Below, in pieces: positions 12,562 to 23,639 of a stretch of 64,000 bases of DNA. The stretch spans positions 2,232,001-2,296,000 of the forward strand of contig CANTUR010000070.1 in assembly GCA_947683625.1 (NCBI GenBank), given 5' to 3'. Origin of the DNA: Mallotus nudiflorus (taxonomy: Eukaryota; Streptophyta; Magnoliopsida; Malpighiales; Euphorbiaceae). The translations under genes were made by a program, and so were the position numbers. A model generated the notes under the pieces. That model was given only the letters and a program-made list of their open reading frames with translations, was not told the DNA's origin and searched no databases. Numbering within the stretch: the first letter of the stretch is position 1; each line of letters starts with the position of its first letter.

Positions 12562-14150
12562 GGGAAAGAGTGTAAAAGAAAGAAAAAGAAAAGGAAAAAA
12601 ATGATAATGGTGCCTTAATGGGTTATTTTAGCCATTAACCAAATTAAAGCATCAAATTAAGAATGGTGGCATAAAATTTTGGCAATGGCATGGTATGATG
12701 TGGTGTGAAAATTTTTTTACAATGTGTTACAAGGCTTCGGACACCGCTAAGGCCGTGCTCTAAAATTTGATAAACATAGTAGTGCACACTGTCAATCATG
12801 CGACCATGCTCTATGCCTTGAAAAGTCCAGTTAAGCGTATGACTATTATTATAGCCGTGACACCCATCATTTTTTTTTATCGTCCAAAATGACTTTCAAT
12901 ACTTTGAATCTCCCATGACAACTTCAATAACCTACAAAAATAAATTCAAACAAAAAAAAATTAATAGAACTAAAAGAAAATAAAAATAATAAAAAATAAA
13001 CTATAAATCTAAATAAAATAAATTTGGGTTGTCTTCCAAGAGTGCTAATTTAAGGTCATTAGTTTGACCCCTGAATATGTAGTATCAATGATGCAATCGA
13101 ACGTGAGGAAGTCTTCTTGGAAGCATCTTCCTTTCCTTTCTTTTGCTAAGCTCCCTTATGGCCAGGTTGTAAAGTGTGGACTCCATATATCAAATCTTTG
13201 GTTCTAAAATTATTCGAAGAATGTAAGGTTTTTCATGCAGGTTCTCAGACAGTCCAACACTTTTCATGAATTCCCTGTATATAACAGTAATAGGCTATGG
13301 AACATATGCATTGGCATTTATAGATGGCTCATCATTGTACCATGTAGCTTCAAGAATTGTTATAATTTTCTCATCCAACTCATCTTGAAATTAAGTTGAG
13401 TGACTTTGTACCTTATCATCTTTGATGTTTACAAATGAACTCTTACACTTGGAGACTTCTTTGATTTCCTTGGTGAACATCTCTTCTTGCTTATCATCTT
13501 TGCATAGCTCAAGAGTGACTTTATCATTTTGACCAAAATTATTCTCAGCATCCCATATACTTTCTCCTTGTGTTGGTTGTGTTAAGAAATTTATAAGCAC
13601 ACACAATTGAAGTTTTTGGAAGCATGCAATTTGATTTTCTAAAATTTGGTCTAACTTCAAATTGATGTGACTGAATCTCTCCCCATGTTGCCTAAGACTC
13701 TCCTCAAGTTAGTGAGTTGCATTGGTTTGTGCTTGAATGAATTGCCTAAACTTGTCCTCCAAGTATCATTCTTCAATCTTCTTTATTTCTTGAATGAAAT
13801 TTTCCAACATTATCTAAATATTTGACTTAGGTTCTTATTGATAATTCCAAGTGTGATCCATATAATTGCTCCAAGATGGGTTGTAACAGGGTGATGGAGG
13901 TGAATATGAATAATATGGGCAATGTGCCCCATTGTGGTTCTTTCAGCACAAATTACAAACTTGAAAATAATTAAATTGCACATGTTCTACATTATATACA
14001 GGATCACATTCATTAGACCTCAAAATTAATAAGAAAATCCATTATTATCTATAATAAATTATTTATCAATAAAACAAAGTGCTAGTCTAATGAAAATGAA
14101 AAATGTGTTAATATTAGTAATGCCAATCCTTGGCAACAGCGGCAAAAACT
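11022..14150 (-). mobile_element. Interior of the nested element with gag-like relic
   Basis: On the - strand the PBS-like site is next to 14151: a run matching the plant tRNA-Asp-type PBS, TGGCGCCGTTGCC, but degenerate (TGCCGCTGTTGCCAAGG, about 14128-14145). Further in, 13925-13960 encodes a C-x2-C..H..C zinc-knuckle-like remnant interrupted by a stop. Bases 13840-13888 encode YNPSWSNYMDHTWNY, a variant of the YNPGW.NHP.FSW phrase of Athila/Tat gag proteins. The open frame at 13391-13660 continues a hydrophilic tail. A second polypurine-like tract, TTTAAGTGTGGGGAGG on the - strand, lies at 11978-11994. The rest (11.05-13.3 kb) is AT-rich and holds no identifiable domain. Confidence 0.7.
12523..12561. 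repeat. (TAA)13 microsatellite
   Basis: An uninterrupted trinucleotide run of 39 bp lies within the interior of the nested element, directly after a TGTGTGTGCACGTG segment. Confidence 0.95.
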
Positions 14151-15324
14151 TATTAGCATAACTTCACAAGTATATGGATTGTGGTAAGTAATAAAGTGAT
14201 AAGTAGAGTATTGTTCCCACGAGAAAAGGGCACTAAGTACTAACTATCAATCAATTTTCCCTAGCTAGCACAAATCAAATTATATTGTAAGAATTAAATT
14301 AAATAAATTAAAATAAACTATCTACTCTAATTAAACTAATTAAATCAATGGGGATAAACTAGAGATTAAGTTTGTTTCACTAATTAGGAATTGAATTATG
14401 AAATTAAGTTCAATTATTTCATTGATCACAATAAAGGGTAAACTACTCTAAATTACTTAAAGTCTCTTTTGAGATCATTTAAGCATGCCAAAACTAATTG
14501 CACCTATTTTTATAGTCAAGTCAATTAATTAGGGCTTATTAAATTCCCTAGCAATTTATTGATCCCGAAGGATTTGTCTACTTTCCTAATCAAGGTTCCT
14601 AAGTCTTATGAGTTATAAGCTTGTGAATTACTCAACTTTCATTAATGGCAGTCTACCCATAAACATGCAAATAATTGGGCCCTTAATTGAATACAAGATA
14701 TTAAGCACAACTCATAAAATTGACTGAAAATCAAATAATTAATAAGAAATAAAAATCCCAATAAGTCTAACTAGCTATTCCAAAGCCAAACTCTAAAATA
14801 TAGTTTGACTATTCATGGCTTTAAAAAGAATTATAAACATAAAATAAATAATAAGAGAATGGAGAAGAATAGATAAAACTCATTTTAGCGTGCTTTAATC
14901 TTCAAACCATTGTTCGCCTTCTTGAGCTTTTGTTTGTATTTTTGGTGTCTAATCCCCCCTAATGGCTCTTTTTAACTTAGAGCTAAAATTCTCTATTTAT
15001 AAGGAAAAATACCCTAAATTCGTCCAATAACCAAAATAATAATTTTTCTTCTTTAAAACCTCCTCCAATTAGGAAAATAACTTTCTAAAACAGCTCCTTA
15101 ATTATTGGCTTGAATCCTAGACTCTTTAGGAAAGCAAAATTCCTATAAAAACATATAAAAATGCATAAATTAAATAAGAAACTAAAAAGGAAATAAAATC
15201 AAGCTAATAAATTAAAATCCTACTAAAACACTACTTATAAATAATAAGTAAAATAAGATATAAAAAATACTAATAAATCCTATGGAAATTAAATAGAAAA
15301 ACTATGCAATAATTGACACTAGCA
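14151..15324 (-). repeat. 5' LTR (in element orientation) of the nested element
   Basis: It is 1174 bp and the partner of 9845-11021. On the + strand it starts TATTAGCATAAC (the expected TG is changed to TA) and ends ACACTAGCA, abutting target duplication GCTAT. The two LTRs differ by many single-base changes, so the insertion is not recent, but every major block is collinear. Confidence 0.88.
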
Positions 15325-15809
15325 GCTATTTGCAATTTGCATTATGGGGATATAAAACCACTATCAAGGCATCGACAGGAGTTACACCATACTCATTAGT
15401 GTATAAGCATGAAGCTGGATTACTAGTGGAGGTTGAGGTTCAATCATTGAGGGTTCTCTTGAGATCCAAAATCTTTAAGTATCAGTAGGTAGAAAGCCGA
15501 TTGGCGTAGCTGGCATTGTTGGATGAGGAAAGGATGAAATCCATTTATCACTCCCAGCTATATCAGAAGAGGATAGCCAATGCTTACAATAAAAAGATTA
15601 AGCCAGGAAAGATCAATGAGGGTGATTTGGTGCTAAAGCTCACTAAGCCAATCATGATTGCCTAGCAAGGAAAGTTCAAGCCAAATTGGGAGGGTCCGCA
15701 TTTAATAAAGAAGATGTTCTCTAAAGGCACCACTATTTTGTCTGATTTAAAAGGAAACAAGTTCAAGGAGCCCATCAACTTAGACAAGCTCAAGAAATAC
15801 TTTTTATGA
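15325..15809 (+). pseudogene. Integrase C-terminal part of the Tat-type element (resumes after insertion)
   Basis: Coding similarity resumes directly at the 3' target duplication: LRYGDIK-like sequence, then TPYSLVY, then KRIANAYNKKIKPGK, DLVLKLTKP and GPHLIKKMFSKGTTILSDL, ending ..KLKKYFL and TGA at 15807-15809. This is the usual C-terminal (GPY/F-like) region of Tat integrases. The frame is cleaner than the 5' part, with few stops. Joined conceptually to 9030-9840 it completes the pol order PR-RT-RH-aRH-INT. Confidence 0.75.
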
Positions 15810-17649
15810 AGTCTTGCTATGGAGAAAACCTCAAAAAAGGTTGTCTAAATAAAAGTTAGAGACGAGAAAATAAAAAAAATAAAAGAGTCTTGCTGGATTA
15901 AAAACCTTGAAAAAGGCGATCTAACAAAAAATTAAGGACATATAAAAGGAGAGAGAGAGGAAAAAATAATTAGTTGAAAAACTTGTAAGGGCAAGCTAAC
16001 TAATGATATGAGATATGTTAGAAGCACAATCTATAGTCATCTTATGCTTAAATTAAATGGAACAGATTGCCTTAATTATTGTTGGACATTGCATTAAGTA
16101 TTTATTACAAACTGTCTAACTAAAAAGGAAATCTCATTCAATAAAAAGTAAAGTGATGATTAAGCTTTATAAACTAATTTTGCTTTCTTTTCTTCTATTA
16201 AACACCTTAAGCACTTAATGTTTACAACTCTCTTATTCTTTTGTTTCTCATAAACTCATCTTTCTTTGTCTGTTGAAAATGAATCCATGCCTTGTACTAA
16301 TCATTAATAGTTTGATCTCAATCATAGTTGATATTCCTTTAAATGATTATGCAAGGCTAAGTTACAACTAAGTTGTCAAGAAAATTCTGAGAAAGGGCCC
16401 CTAATTTTAACTCATTAACTAGTTTTACAAGTAGTTGTTCTGTCCATACTATTTATAAAGATGGGCCATATTGTAAAGAGTGGTAAAATAAAGACCGGTT
16501 ATAAGGGACATAGTGGGTATAGGATCGAATGGTCACATGCTACAGTTTCTAGTATGGGTACATCCATCGAATCATGGTATCAGGAAAGGTGGACAACTAG
16601 CTTTGAACGTCTCTTGGTATGGAATGGAGTTTTCTAGTATGACAGTGCTTTGCTTTATAGTGCATAATTTCTCTAGGAGATTCGAGTAATCTCAGTTTTT
16701 CATGAAGTTATGCCTGAAAGAAATGAATTAAAAGATGATGGAAAAAGCAAAAAATAAAGAAGAGAGAAGAGAAAGCTAACCTCTAGCAGTAATGGACTCT
16801 TGGAGAATCGCTTGGTTTATGGGAAATTGTCTAGTCCAATTATGGTTTCCACTAGAATAAGGGGAAAGGGATATAGTGCAAATCTAGAGTCCCAACCTGA
16901 GAGATTGTAATCTGACTAGTGGAATCCATGTGACAACCTAAGATAGCCTCAAATTCTTTCGGTAAAGGGCATATCTTTAGAGAGTTGAATTAGAAAACAT
17001 GTTTACTTGGATCCCAAAATTGAGCCATAATATGGAGAAAGGGAAAATTGATCCTCCTAACATATAAAGATATGAAGACTGATAGGTTAAAGGGCTCTAG
17101 TTTCACTCATGATTCATCATCTAAGCCTTCTAAAATCAATTATAGTTGTTTGAGGCTTCTCTCAGTCATGTTTTAAGATTTTTGAGTTATTTAAAGAGAA
17201 AAATAAAGAGTTAGGGTGTAGATGTGAGTAAATATGGTTATTTTTATGTAGAAAGCTGAGGATTAAAAAGGGGAATCTATAAAAGAGGCAGTAAAGTATT
17301 CGCCTCTTTAATCAAATGATGCCTCATCATGAGGAGGTGTTTATATACTGCCTCTTCATGAAGAGACAACACCTTAGTGAAGAGGCGATCGTCTCTTTGA
17401 CAGTGATGAGCTTGTTTTAATTATATTATTTAGATTGACTCTTCTTATTTCAGTTCATTAATAAAACATTTGTATGATTGAATGATGAATTTGTGTAGTA
17501 TTGGATTAGAGTGATCAAAATTTCTCATTGAAATAAGCTTAAATGTTAAAGCATCTAATCAAATTTAAACACAAATATCTAAAATAAAATTAAAATAATC
17601 TAGCAACATCATAATTAGAGAATAATAAAAAAAGAGTCTGGATCCTGAT
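15810..17649. other. Tat element region between integrase and the antisense gene
   Basis: No domain is recognised on either strand. Bases 15835-15960 are A-rich with imperfect direct repeats around 15810-15850 and 15880-15930 (CTTGCTGGATT / CTTGCTATGG with AAAA runs). Copies of the GAGGC palindromic motif lie at 17286-17397. It is taken as 3' untranslated sequence of the Tat element; this placement is inference. Confidence 0.4.
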
Positions 17650-20229
17650 CTAAGAAGCCTCTAACTCTATGGCCTTTGTACCATCTCCATTGTAACCACC
17701 ATCTGTCCAATCACTATCATCGTCATTAGCACTATCTTTGCCTTCTTCTTCCTCATCCTCAATTCATTAGCGTTATGCTAGAGAGTCGTGATCCTAGCCT
17801 AGCTTACTGCATCATGATCCTATCCATATATAATTTAAGGTAAGTACTTATGTAAGCATGCATACATGTAGAGATAGGTGAAGTCATTACCTTCCACTAC
17901 TGAGTAATAGTTATTAGATGGTCTGGCAGAGCTTCAATCAAACGATACATGTATACTCTTTACTCTAGAGGGATATACATAATTCATGATTTATTATTGC
18001 TAATGTCTTGTTGAGATTAATTCTAGAAGCAGAAAAACAAGGAGCTTACATGTGTAGTGTTAAGGGTGTATGATAGTGTCAAACTCTCATATGACATTAG
18101 AAACTCATAGGATAAGTCCCTTGGGGCACCCAATAGTGGGCTAATAGATCAAGTATGTGAGTCAAATGCCCAATAACCATCCATGAGCTAGAACTAAAAG
18201 GAGCTCTATGAGGTGGTACTCCACGTGAAGTGCCCTCTCTACTGTCATTATGAGGGCGTTAAAGTGGCCTACCATATCCAAAAGGCCTGGCTCTATGAGT
18301 GGGACCTATGGCTATCACTTATGAATAGAAAAGACTAAGTTAGTATATAAATCGGGAGAGAGGAAGAGAAAAGATGAAGTTACATGTGTACCTATGCAGT
18401 AGTAGTAGCTGAAAGAGGTACCCACTACAACAGATTAGCTCAAACGAAGTCTGAGTAGCACCTCTTGCTCCTCATAGTATAAGTCTCGGCAGGGTCTCTT
18501 ACAACCACTCTAGCTAGCTCATCACCCTCTAGTAAGTGTGTCCAAAACCTACTAGCAAGAGATGATGTAGGTATACACCTTGCATGGACACTACAATCCC
18601 AATTGAGGATCCTCTCGCCAAGATACCACACCTAATAATTAGGCCTACAAAGGAACACTCATCGCAAGGATAGTGGTCTCGAGAGAGTCATCTCCAGGAG
18701 CCACCCGTCCTGGGGACCCCATAAGTCCTGGCACAATTACAAAAAAGAGAGGGTAAGTAACATAAATTCTATAACTATACAATGTTAATTATAGTTTCGT
18801 TTACCTTTTCTCAAGTACCTCCTTATAGGTTAAGAAGTTCAGCCACTCTTGATAAACATGCACACGGCCCAGATGTCTCTTCCGCGAACGACTAGCACCC
18901 TACCAAGCCAAGGTTGGAAAATGAACGTCACTGACATAGACTATCCCTTAAATCAGCTTAAGCTCTAAAGCCCAAACCTGTAAAAAAGAGAAAGCATTAT
19001 TAGCAAAGATTCATGGAAACTAACATGCTAAGTTCAAAGGATAAGAAAAATTTACTAGGACAACATGCCAAAAACTACGGAATCATCTGGCTCCTCGGAC
19101 TACCTCATCCATACTCCTGTACATATAAGCTAATTCACAGCTACCCTAATTATAAGAGAACACCTTTAAAGAGGCATAAGGAATATCAAATTAATGGAGT
19201 TGGTGATGTCAGTCAAAACAGTAGCACCCAACAAGTAGACCAATAATGCTTTCACTACATGGTCGATCTCTCAATTTTTAGTGGCCGCCTTAACTTTAGC
19301 ATAGGTATAATGACTTCGAATCGAGTTAATCTTGATGGTGTAAGTCCTTTTCATATCTGGGACCATACTAAAAAGTTACTTAATATAAACTGTTCGATCC
19401 GGTGCCATTCGATGGATGTTCATATCAAATGGGACAATGTCGTTTGCACATGCGATCCCAGTAATAGTAGCAAAGGAGACAGGGTCCAATGTAAGCTCAC
19501 CAAAGAGGAGGTGAAATGTATGTATGGTCTTAAACCACCTCTCCATCAGTGCATGGAGCGACTAATAATCAGTGCAACTCTGAGCATCTAGGAGTGATAG
19601 AATGAAGTCCTCAAACCTGGTCTCTTAGATGCGGTCCTTGATGTCGTCAATAAGCTCGTTGTACCAAACCTAAGCACCATTGAAGTTCCTAAAGCCTTTA
19701 AATGTATGGGCGTCATGTTTAAAATAAACAGGGAAGTCAAAATTTATATGACTTACTTAAAATTTAAAATTGAAAATACTAAATCATGTTAGAGAGGGGA
19801 CGCCTCAATGTGAAGAGGCGACACCTCAGTAAATTACACTAAGATGATCACCTTTTTGGCAAAGAGGCGACGCCTCTCTTCGAAAAGGCTGTGCCTTATC
19901 AATGAGGTGATCACCTTATTGAAGAAGCAATGCCTCTTTATGTTGAAGAACACGAATAAGTTTTTAATTTTTTTCAATTTTCTCAATTTAATCGACTACA
20001 TTCCTATTTGCAATGATAAATGCATGTCCATTAATTATAACCTGATTGGCAGGAAAAATCACAGGAATTGAATACTAACCTCTCCAAATGCTAAGGCACA
20101 GATATGGGTGCCTAGATTTGCCATAAACGGAATGTCGTCCCCGATGGAGAATTCGAGGGTCCACAGTGGATCTATGGGAGGTGTCACTGGGTCCCACTAT
20201 GACAGATCAGGGGTACGAATGACGTCCAT
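17650..20229 (-). pseudogene. Antisense plant-mobile-domain (PMD)-like gene relic inside the Tat element
   Basis: Read on the - strand, four exon-like blocks keep PMD (MAIN / aminotransferase-like) character. E1 is 20229-20080 (ATG; WTLEFSIGDDIPFM) and ends at a GAGAG/GTTAGT donor. E2, about 19700-19170, contains ALMERWFKTIHTFHLLFGEL, DPVSFATITGI and VYLLGATVLTD. E3 is 18977-18805, with acceptor TTTTTACAG and donor AAAAG/GTAAAC. E4 is about 18740-18420 (RPLSLR, FLCRPNY, then WYLGERILNWDCSVHAR). A C-terminal acidic tail, EDEEEEGKDSANDDDSDW, ends in TAG at 17650-17652. PMD proteins are known from plant silencing factors and from transposons. At least six in-frame stops show it is dead. It is antisense to gag-pol, downstream of integrase. 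Extra antisense ORFs have been described in Tat elements. Confidence 0.7.
19861..19880. repeat. AGAGGCG-A-CGCCTCT perfect palindrome and nearby variants
   Basis: AAGAGGCGACGCCTCTCTT forms a perfect 7-bp inverted repeat around one base. Variants lie at 19801-19830 and 19890-19940. Related copies occur at 1757-1825, 2469-2545 and 17286-17397. This copy sits between the first two exon-like blocks of the antisense PMD relic. Confidence 0.7.
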
Positions 20230-20504
20230 TGTTAAAAAAAGAACATTTGGGGAGGAAGAAAGAGAAAAGAAAAGGAAAAGGAAAAGATAAAGGAAAAAAG
20301 AAAGAGAAGTCTTTTTGAAAGGAAGAAAGAGAGAAAAAAAAACTTTTTTTGAAAAAAGAAGAAAAAGAAAGAGAGAAATCTTTTAGAAAGGGAAAAGAGG
20401 AAAAGAAAGAGGGCTTTTTATATATAAGAAATTGAAAAGGAGTAGTTTAATGACAAAAAAATTGAATAAGACAGAGAGCGACCTCTTGGGCTTGAGTCCT
20501 AGGG

Positions 20505-21240
20505 CTGATGGTCCAAGAGCTAAAAAAAATTCAACCTCTTCGATTTGTATACCAGAGGCTGATGATGCGAATTTCTGAAGGGACTGCCTCTCAAGTTTGT
20601 ACACCCGAGGTTGAGGGCATGCGTTTTCCAATTGTTGAAGAAAAATTCAACCTCTCAGGTTTGTATACCCGAGGTTGACGTCATGAATTTTCTAAAGGAA
20701 TTGCCTCTCGAGTTTGTACACCCAAGGTTGACAGCGTAAGTTTCGCAATTGTTGAAGAAAAATTTGATCTCTCAGGTTTGTATACCTAAGGCTAATGGCG
20801 TGGATTTCTGAAGGGATTGCCTCTCGAATTTATACTCCCGAGGTTGACGACATGAATTTCCCAATTGTTGAAGGAAAAAATTTGACTTCTCGGGTTTGTA
20901 TACCCAAGGCTGATGATATTAATTTATGAAGGAACTGCCTCTCGACTTTGTACACCTGAGGTTGATAGCGTGAGTTTTCTAATTGTTGAAGAAAAAATTT
21001 GACCTCTCGAGTTTGTATAATCGAGGCTAATGACACTGATTTTTGAAGGAATTGCCTCTTGAGTTTGTACACTCGAGGTTGACTACATGAGTTTCCCAAT
21101 TGTTGAAGAAAAAAATTAGACCTTTTGGATTTGTATACTTGAGGCTGACAACACAGATTTTTGAGGGAACTACCTCTCGAGTTTGTACACCCAAGGTTGA
21201 CGGCGTGAGTTTTCTAATTGTTGAAGAATTGACCTCTTGA
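20505..21240. repeat. 117-bp dimeric tandem repeat in the 3' part of the Tat element
   Basis: The phrase AATTGTTGAAG recurs ending at 20640, 20757, 20873, 20991, 21108 and 21226, spacing 116-118 bp. Each unit is built from two diverged halves of about 58 bp, both containing an imperfect hairpin of the form CTCGGGTTTGTATACCCGAG. The open frames reported across it on the - strand are products of the repeat periodicity, not genes. Tandem arrays between integrase and the 3' LTR are common in Tat/Ogre elements. Confidence 0.9.
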
Positions 21241-21835
21241 AGCTTATGGCACAAGTTTCGAGGAACTCAATTCCTGAGTGAATGTGAGCAAAACAAAAAT
21301 AAAAACAAACCTTAGGCATAGGAAAATGAATGCATGTCAATTTGAAAGAAAGAAAGAAAGGCCAGCAAGCAAGAATAGTATTGTTCCAAATGTAGCATGT
21401 TCCTTCCTTACACCTAAAAATAAATAAATTCCCATGAAAAAGAAAAGAGAAATTCATTCTACCATTGCCAATACATTCTAATCTTAAAAATCTGAAGACA
21501 CATATTAAAAAGAAAAATCACTACTGCTTATCTACAGGTGAAAATTTCATCTATGCATAAATCATGTTGACCTTATTTGAAAAAAAGTAGAAAAAAAATT
21601 AAACCACGGAACGCTCATATCAACTTCATGCAAAGTATAAAGGTAAGAAGTAGAAGAGGAATTATAATCAACAATATTAGTATTGAAGTGATTCCTTAAT
21701 AACCAACCTTCCAAATAAAATTTATGAACCCTATGTAACTTCTATATACTTTTCATATGATAAAATTTAAATCCTATATAATTTCTTTATGCTTCTTCTA
21801 TCTAGTATTTTAGATGAAATAGAAAATAAAAATAA

Positions 21836-22268
21836 ATTACAAAATTGTGTTGTCAATTTAAGGAATTTTTAATATTTTTTATTTAAAAATACAATTATTA
21901 GTAATTTTACAAATAAGCTAAAATGGGAGAATACTGAAATAAGAGAAAATGTAAGGGTTCAATATATATATATATATATTACAAAATTGTGTTGTCAATT
22001 TAAGGAATTTTTAATATTTTTTATTTAAAAATACAATTATTAGTAATTTTACAAATAAGCTAAAATGGGAGAATACTGAAATAAGAGAAAATGTAAGGGT
22101 TCAATATATATATATATATATATTACAAAATTGTGTTGTCAATTTAAGGAATTTTTAATATTTTTTATTTAAAAATACAATTATTGGTAATTTTACAAAT
22201 AAGCTAAAATGGGAGAATACTGAAATAAGAGAAAATGTAAGAGTTCAATATATATATATATATATATA
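21836..22268. repeat. Three near-identical 142-144 bp tandem copies ending in (TA)n
   Basis: Units start ATTACAAAATTGTGTTG at 21836, 21978 and 22122. Each ends GTAAGGGTTCAA or GTAAGAGTTCAA followed by a TA run of increasing length (about 18, 20 and 24 bases). Only a few substitutions separate the copies, far fewer than in the surrounding relics, so this is a recent amplification. Confidence 0.95.
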
Positions 22269-22502
22269 TGTTTGAAATATTAAAAATACAAAATAAGTAG
22301 GATATAAATATTTTAAAATTTGAGTGAAATATATAATAGTATTTTAGTTAAAAAAATTAAAAAAAATTACATAAATATTTTAATTTTATTTTTTAAAAAA
22401 ATATAAGTTTTAATAGTATTACATATTAATTTTTAAAAATAAATACTTAAATATTAAGATGAATATTTGTAATATTTTAAAATTAATAACTTTCAAGCTC
22501 AA

Positions 22503-22504
<2 letters not shown>

Positions 22505-22541
<37 letters not shown>
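22505..22541. repeat. (TA)n microsatellite
   Basis: An uninterrupted AT dinucleotide run lies in AT-rich sequence about 240 bp after the triplicated unit. Confidence 0.9.
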
Positions 22542-22689
22542 ATGACTTTAGCTATATTATGGGCGGAACTCAAATTTTAGTCTAAGAGCTAATGACCTCG
22601 AGGGTACGCTACGCCCACCTGATCAGAGGACAGTATGGGGGATCCTCCATAAAATGAAGAGATATTTATAAAAGTATCCAACTTTTAAA

Positions 22690-23110
22690 TGAATTAAACA
22701 AAAATATTTTAAATTTTCATTTTTTTATAAATTTATCTTATAATAATTATAAAAGTGTTTTTTATATTTTTAAAATTACACTCATGTTTTTCTTTTTTAT
22801 TTCTCTATTTTTTCTTTTTTTATTAATTTTTTGACAATTTTTATTTCCTTCTTTTTATTTTTCTCTTTTTATAAATATTTATTTTATCTTTTTTTTCTTA
22901 TATTTTTTTCCTTTCCTTTTTTTATTCTTTTTTATTTTTATTTTCTCTTTTTTTTCCTTTTCCTTTTTTATAAGTTTTTATTTTTTCTCATTTTTTTAAT
23001 TTTTGTGCTTCCCTTCTTTTTTATTTTTATTTTCTCTCTATTTTTTATTTATGTCTTCTTCTTTTTTTCTCTTTTTTTAAAAAAATTATTTTTCTTAATT
23101 TCTCTTTGTT
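22690..23110. repeat. Pyrimidine/T-rich low-complexity tract
   Basis: A stretch of more than 300 bp is dominated by TTTTTATTTTTC and TTCTTTTT units. The 121-codon open frame here translates to a run of Phe/Leu/Ile and reflects composition only. Flanks 22269-22690 and 23110-23560 hold no recognisable gene. Confidence 0.85.
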
Positions 23111-23565
23111 TTATTAGTGAAACATTAATCAATATATTTTTTGGAATTTTATTTCATAACTTCCTCAAGTGGGTTATAAGAATACACATAATGTAATAGC
23201 TAAAATACAAGCAACTCACATATAATAAATTTCTGAACATAATTGATTATTCAAGTTCTTAATGTGTAAAAGATATAACATTCATTATAATTGAACCAAC
23301 ATGATGATTTCTAAAATGCGATAATAGAACTTTGAATAAGAAAAATAAAGTCATAATTTAAATTTCTAATGATTCTAAAATTAAATCAATTTTATCAATA
23401 TATTTCAAGTACGAAAAATATAATTTTAACATTTTTAAGATTTCAAGTAGTCTAATGTGTTTGTAAAATACAAAATAATGCCTTATAACTTCAAATTGAA
23501 GAACCAATCCCAAAGCATATCATAACCTAATTTAATAATATGTCAAAAAATGAAAGATAAAGATA

Positions 23566-23634
23566 AGTGTAGTTTGGATGGTAGAGCACTTACTTAACAT
23601 GCAAGAGGTACAAGAATCAATACCTCACATCTTC
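23566..23634 (+). pseudogene. Decayed tRNA-Ala-like sequence
   Basis: The segment follows the plant tRNA-Ala layout: a D-arm/A box TAGTTTGGATGGTAGAGC, an anticodon arm CTTAC-TTAACAT-GCAAG with the anticodon position reading AAC (AGC expected), a variable GAGGTAC, and a T-arm/B box GAATCAATACC. The acceptor stem barely pairs (ATAAGTG with CATCTTC), and the B box has lost its invariant GTTCGA. It is therefore a tRNA pseudogene or the head of a tRNA-derived SINE. No A-tail is obvious. Confidence 0.55.
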
Positions 23635-23639
23635 ATTCT

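Larger units (their letters stand above)
9840..15329 (-). mobile_element. Non-autonomous LTR retrotransposon (gag remnant only), nested in Tat integrase
   Basis: Two direct LTRs (9845-11021 and 14151-15324) flank a 3.1-kb interior. A perfect 5-bp duplication, GCTAT, sits at 9840-9844 and 15325-15329. The element reads on the - strand: the PBS-like site abuts the right-hand LTR and a polypurine tract abuts the left-hand LTR. The only coding trace is a gag fragment with plant Athila/Tat-type motifs. No protease, RT or integrase is visible, so mobility would have depended on an autonomous relative. Coordinates include the duplications. Confidence 0.88.

Noticed and set aside
9840..15329. Two independent elements instead of one LTR pair
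   Set aside because: Matching ends, collinear 1.18-kb repeats and identical GCTAT flanks show a single insertion.
20383..21457. Several open frames on - across 20.4-21.4 kb sharing phrases such as QPRVYKLERQ
   Set aside because: They repeat with the 117-bp tandem array and have no start or domain logic; products of repeat periodicity.
22831..23196. 121-codon open frame on +
   Set aside because: Almost entirely Phe/Leu/Ile from a T-rich low-complexity tract; composition artefact, not a membrane protein gene.
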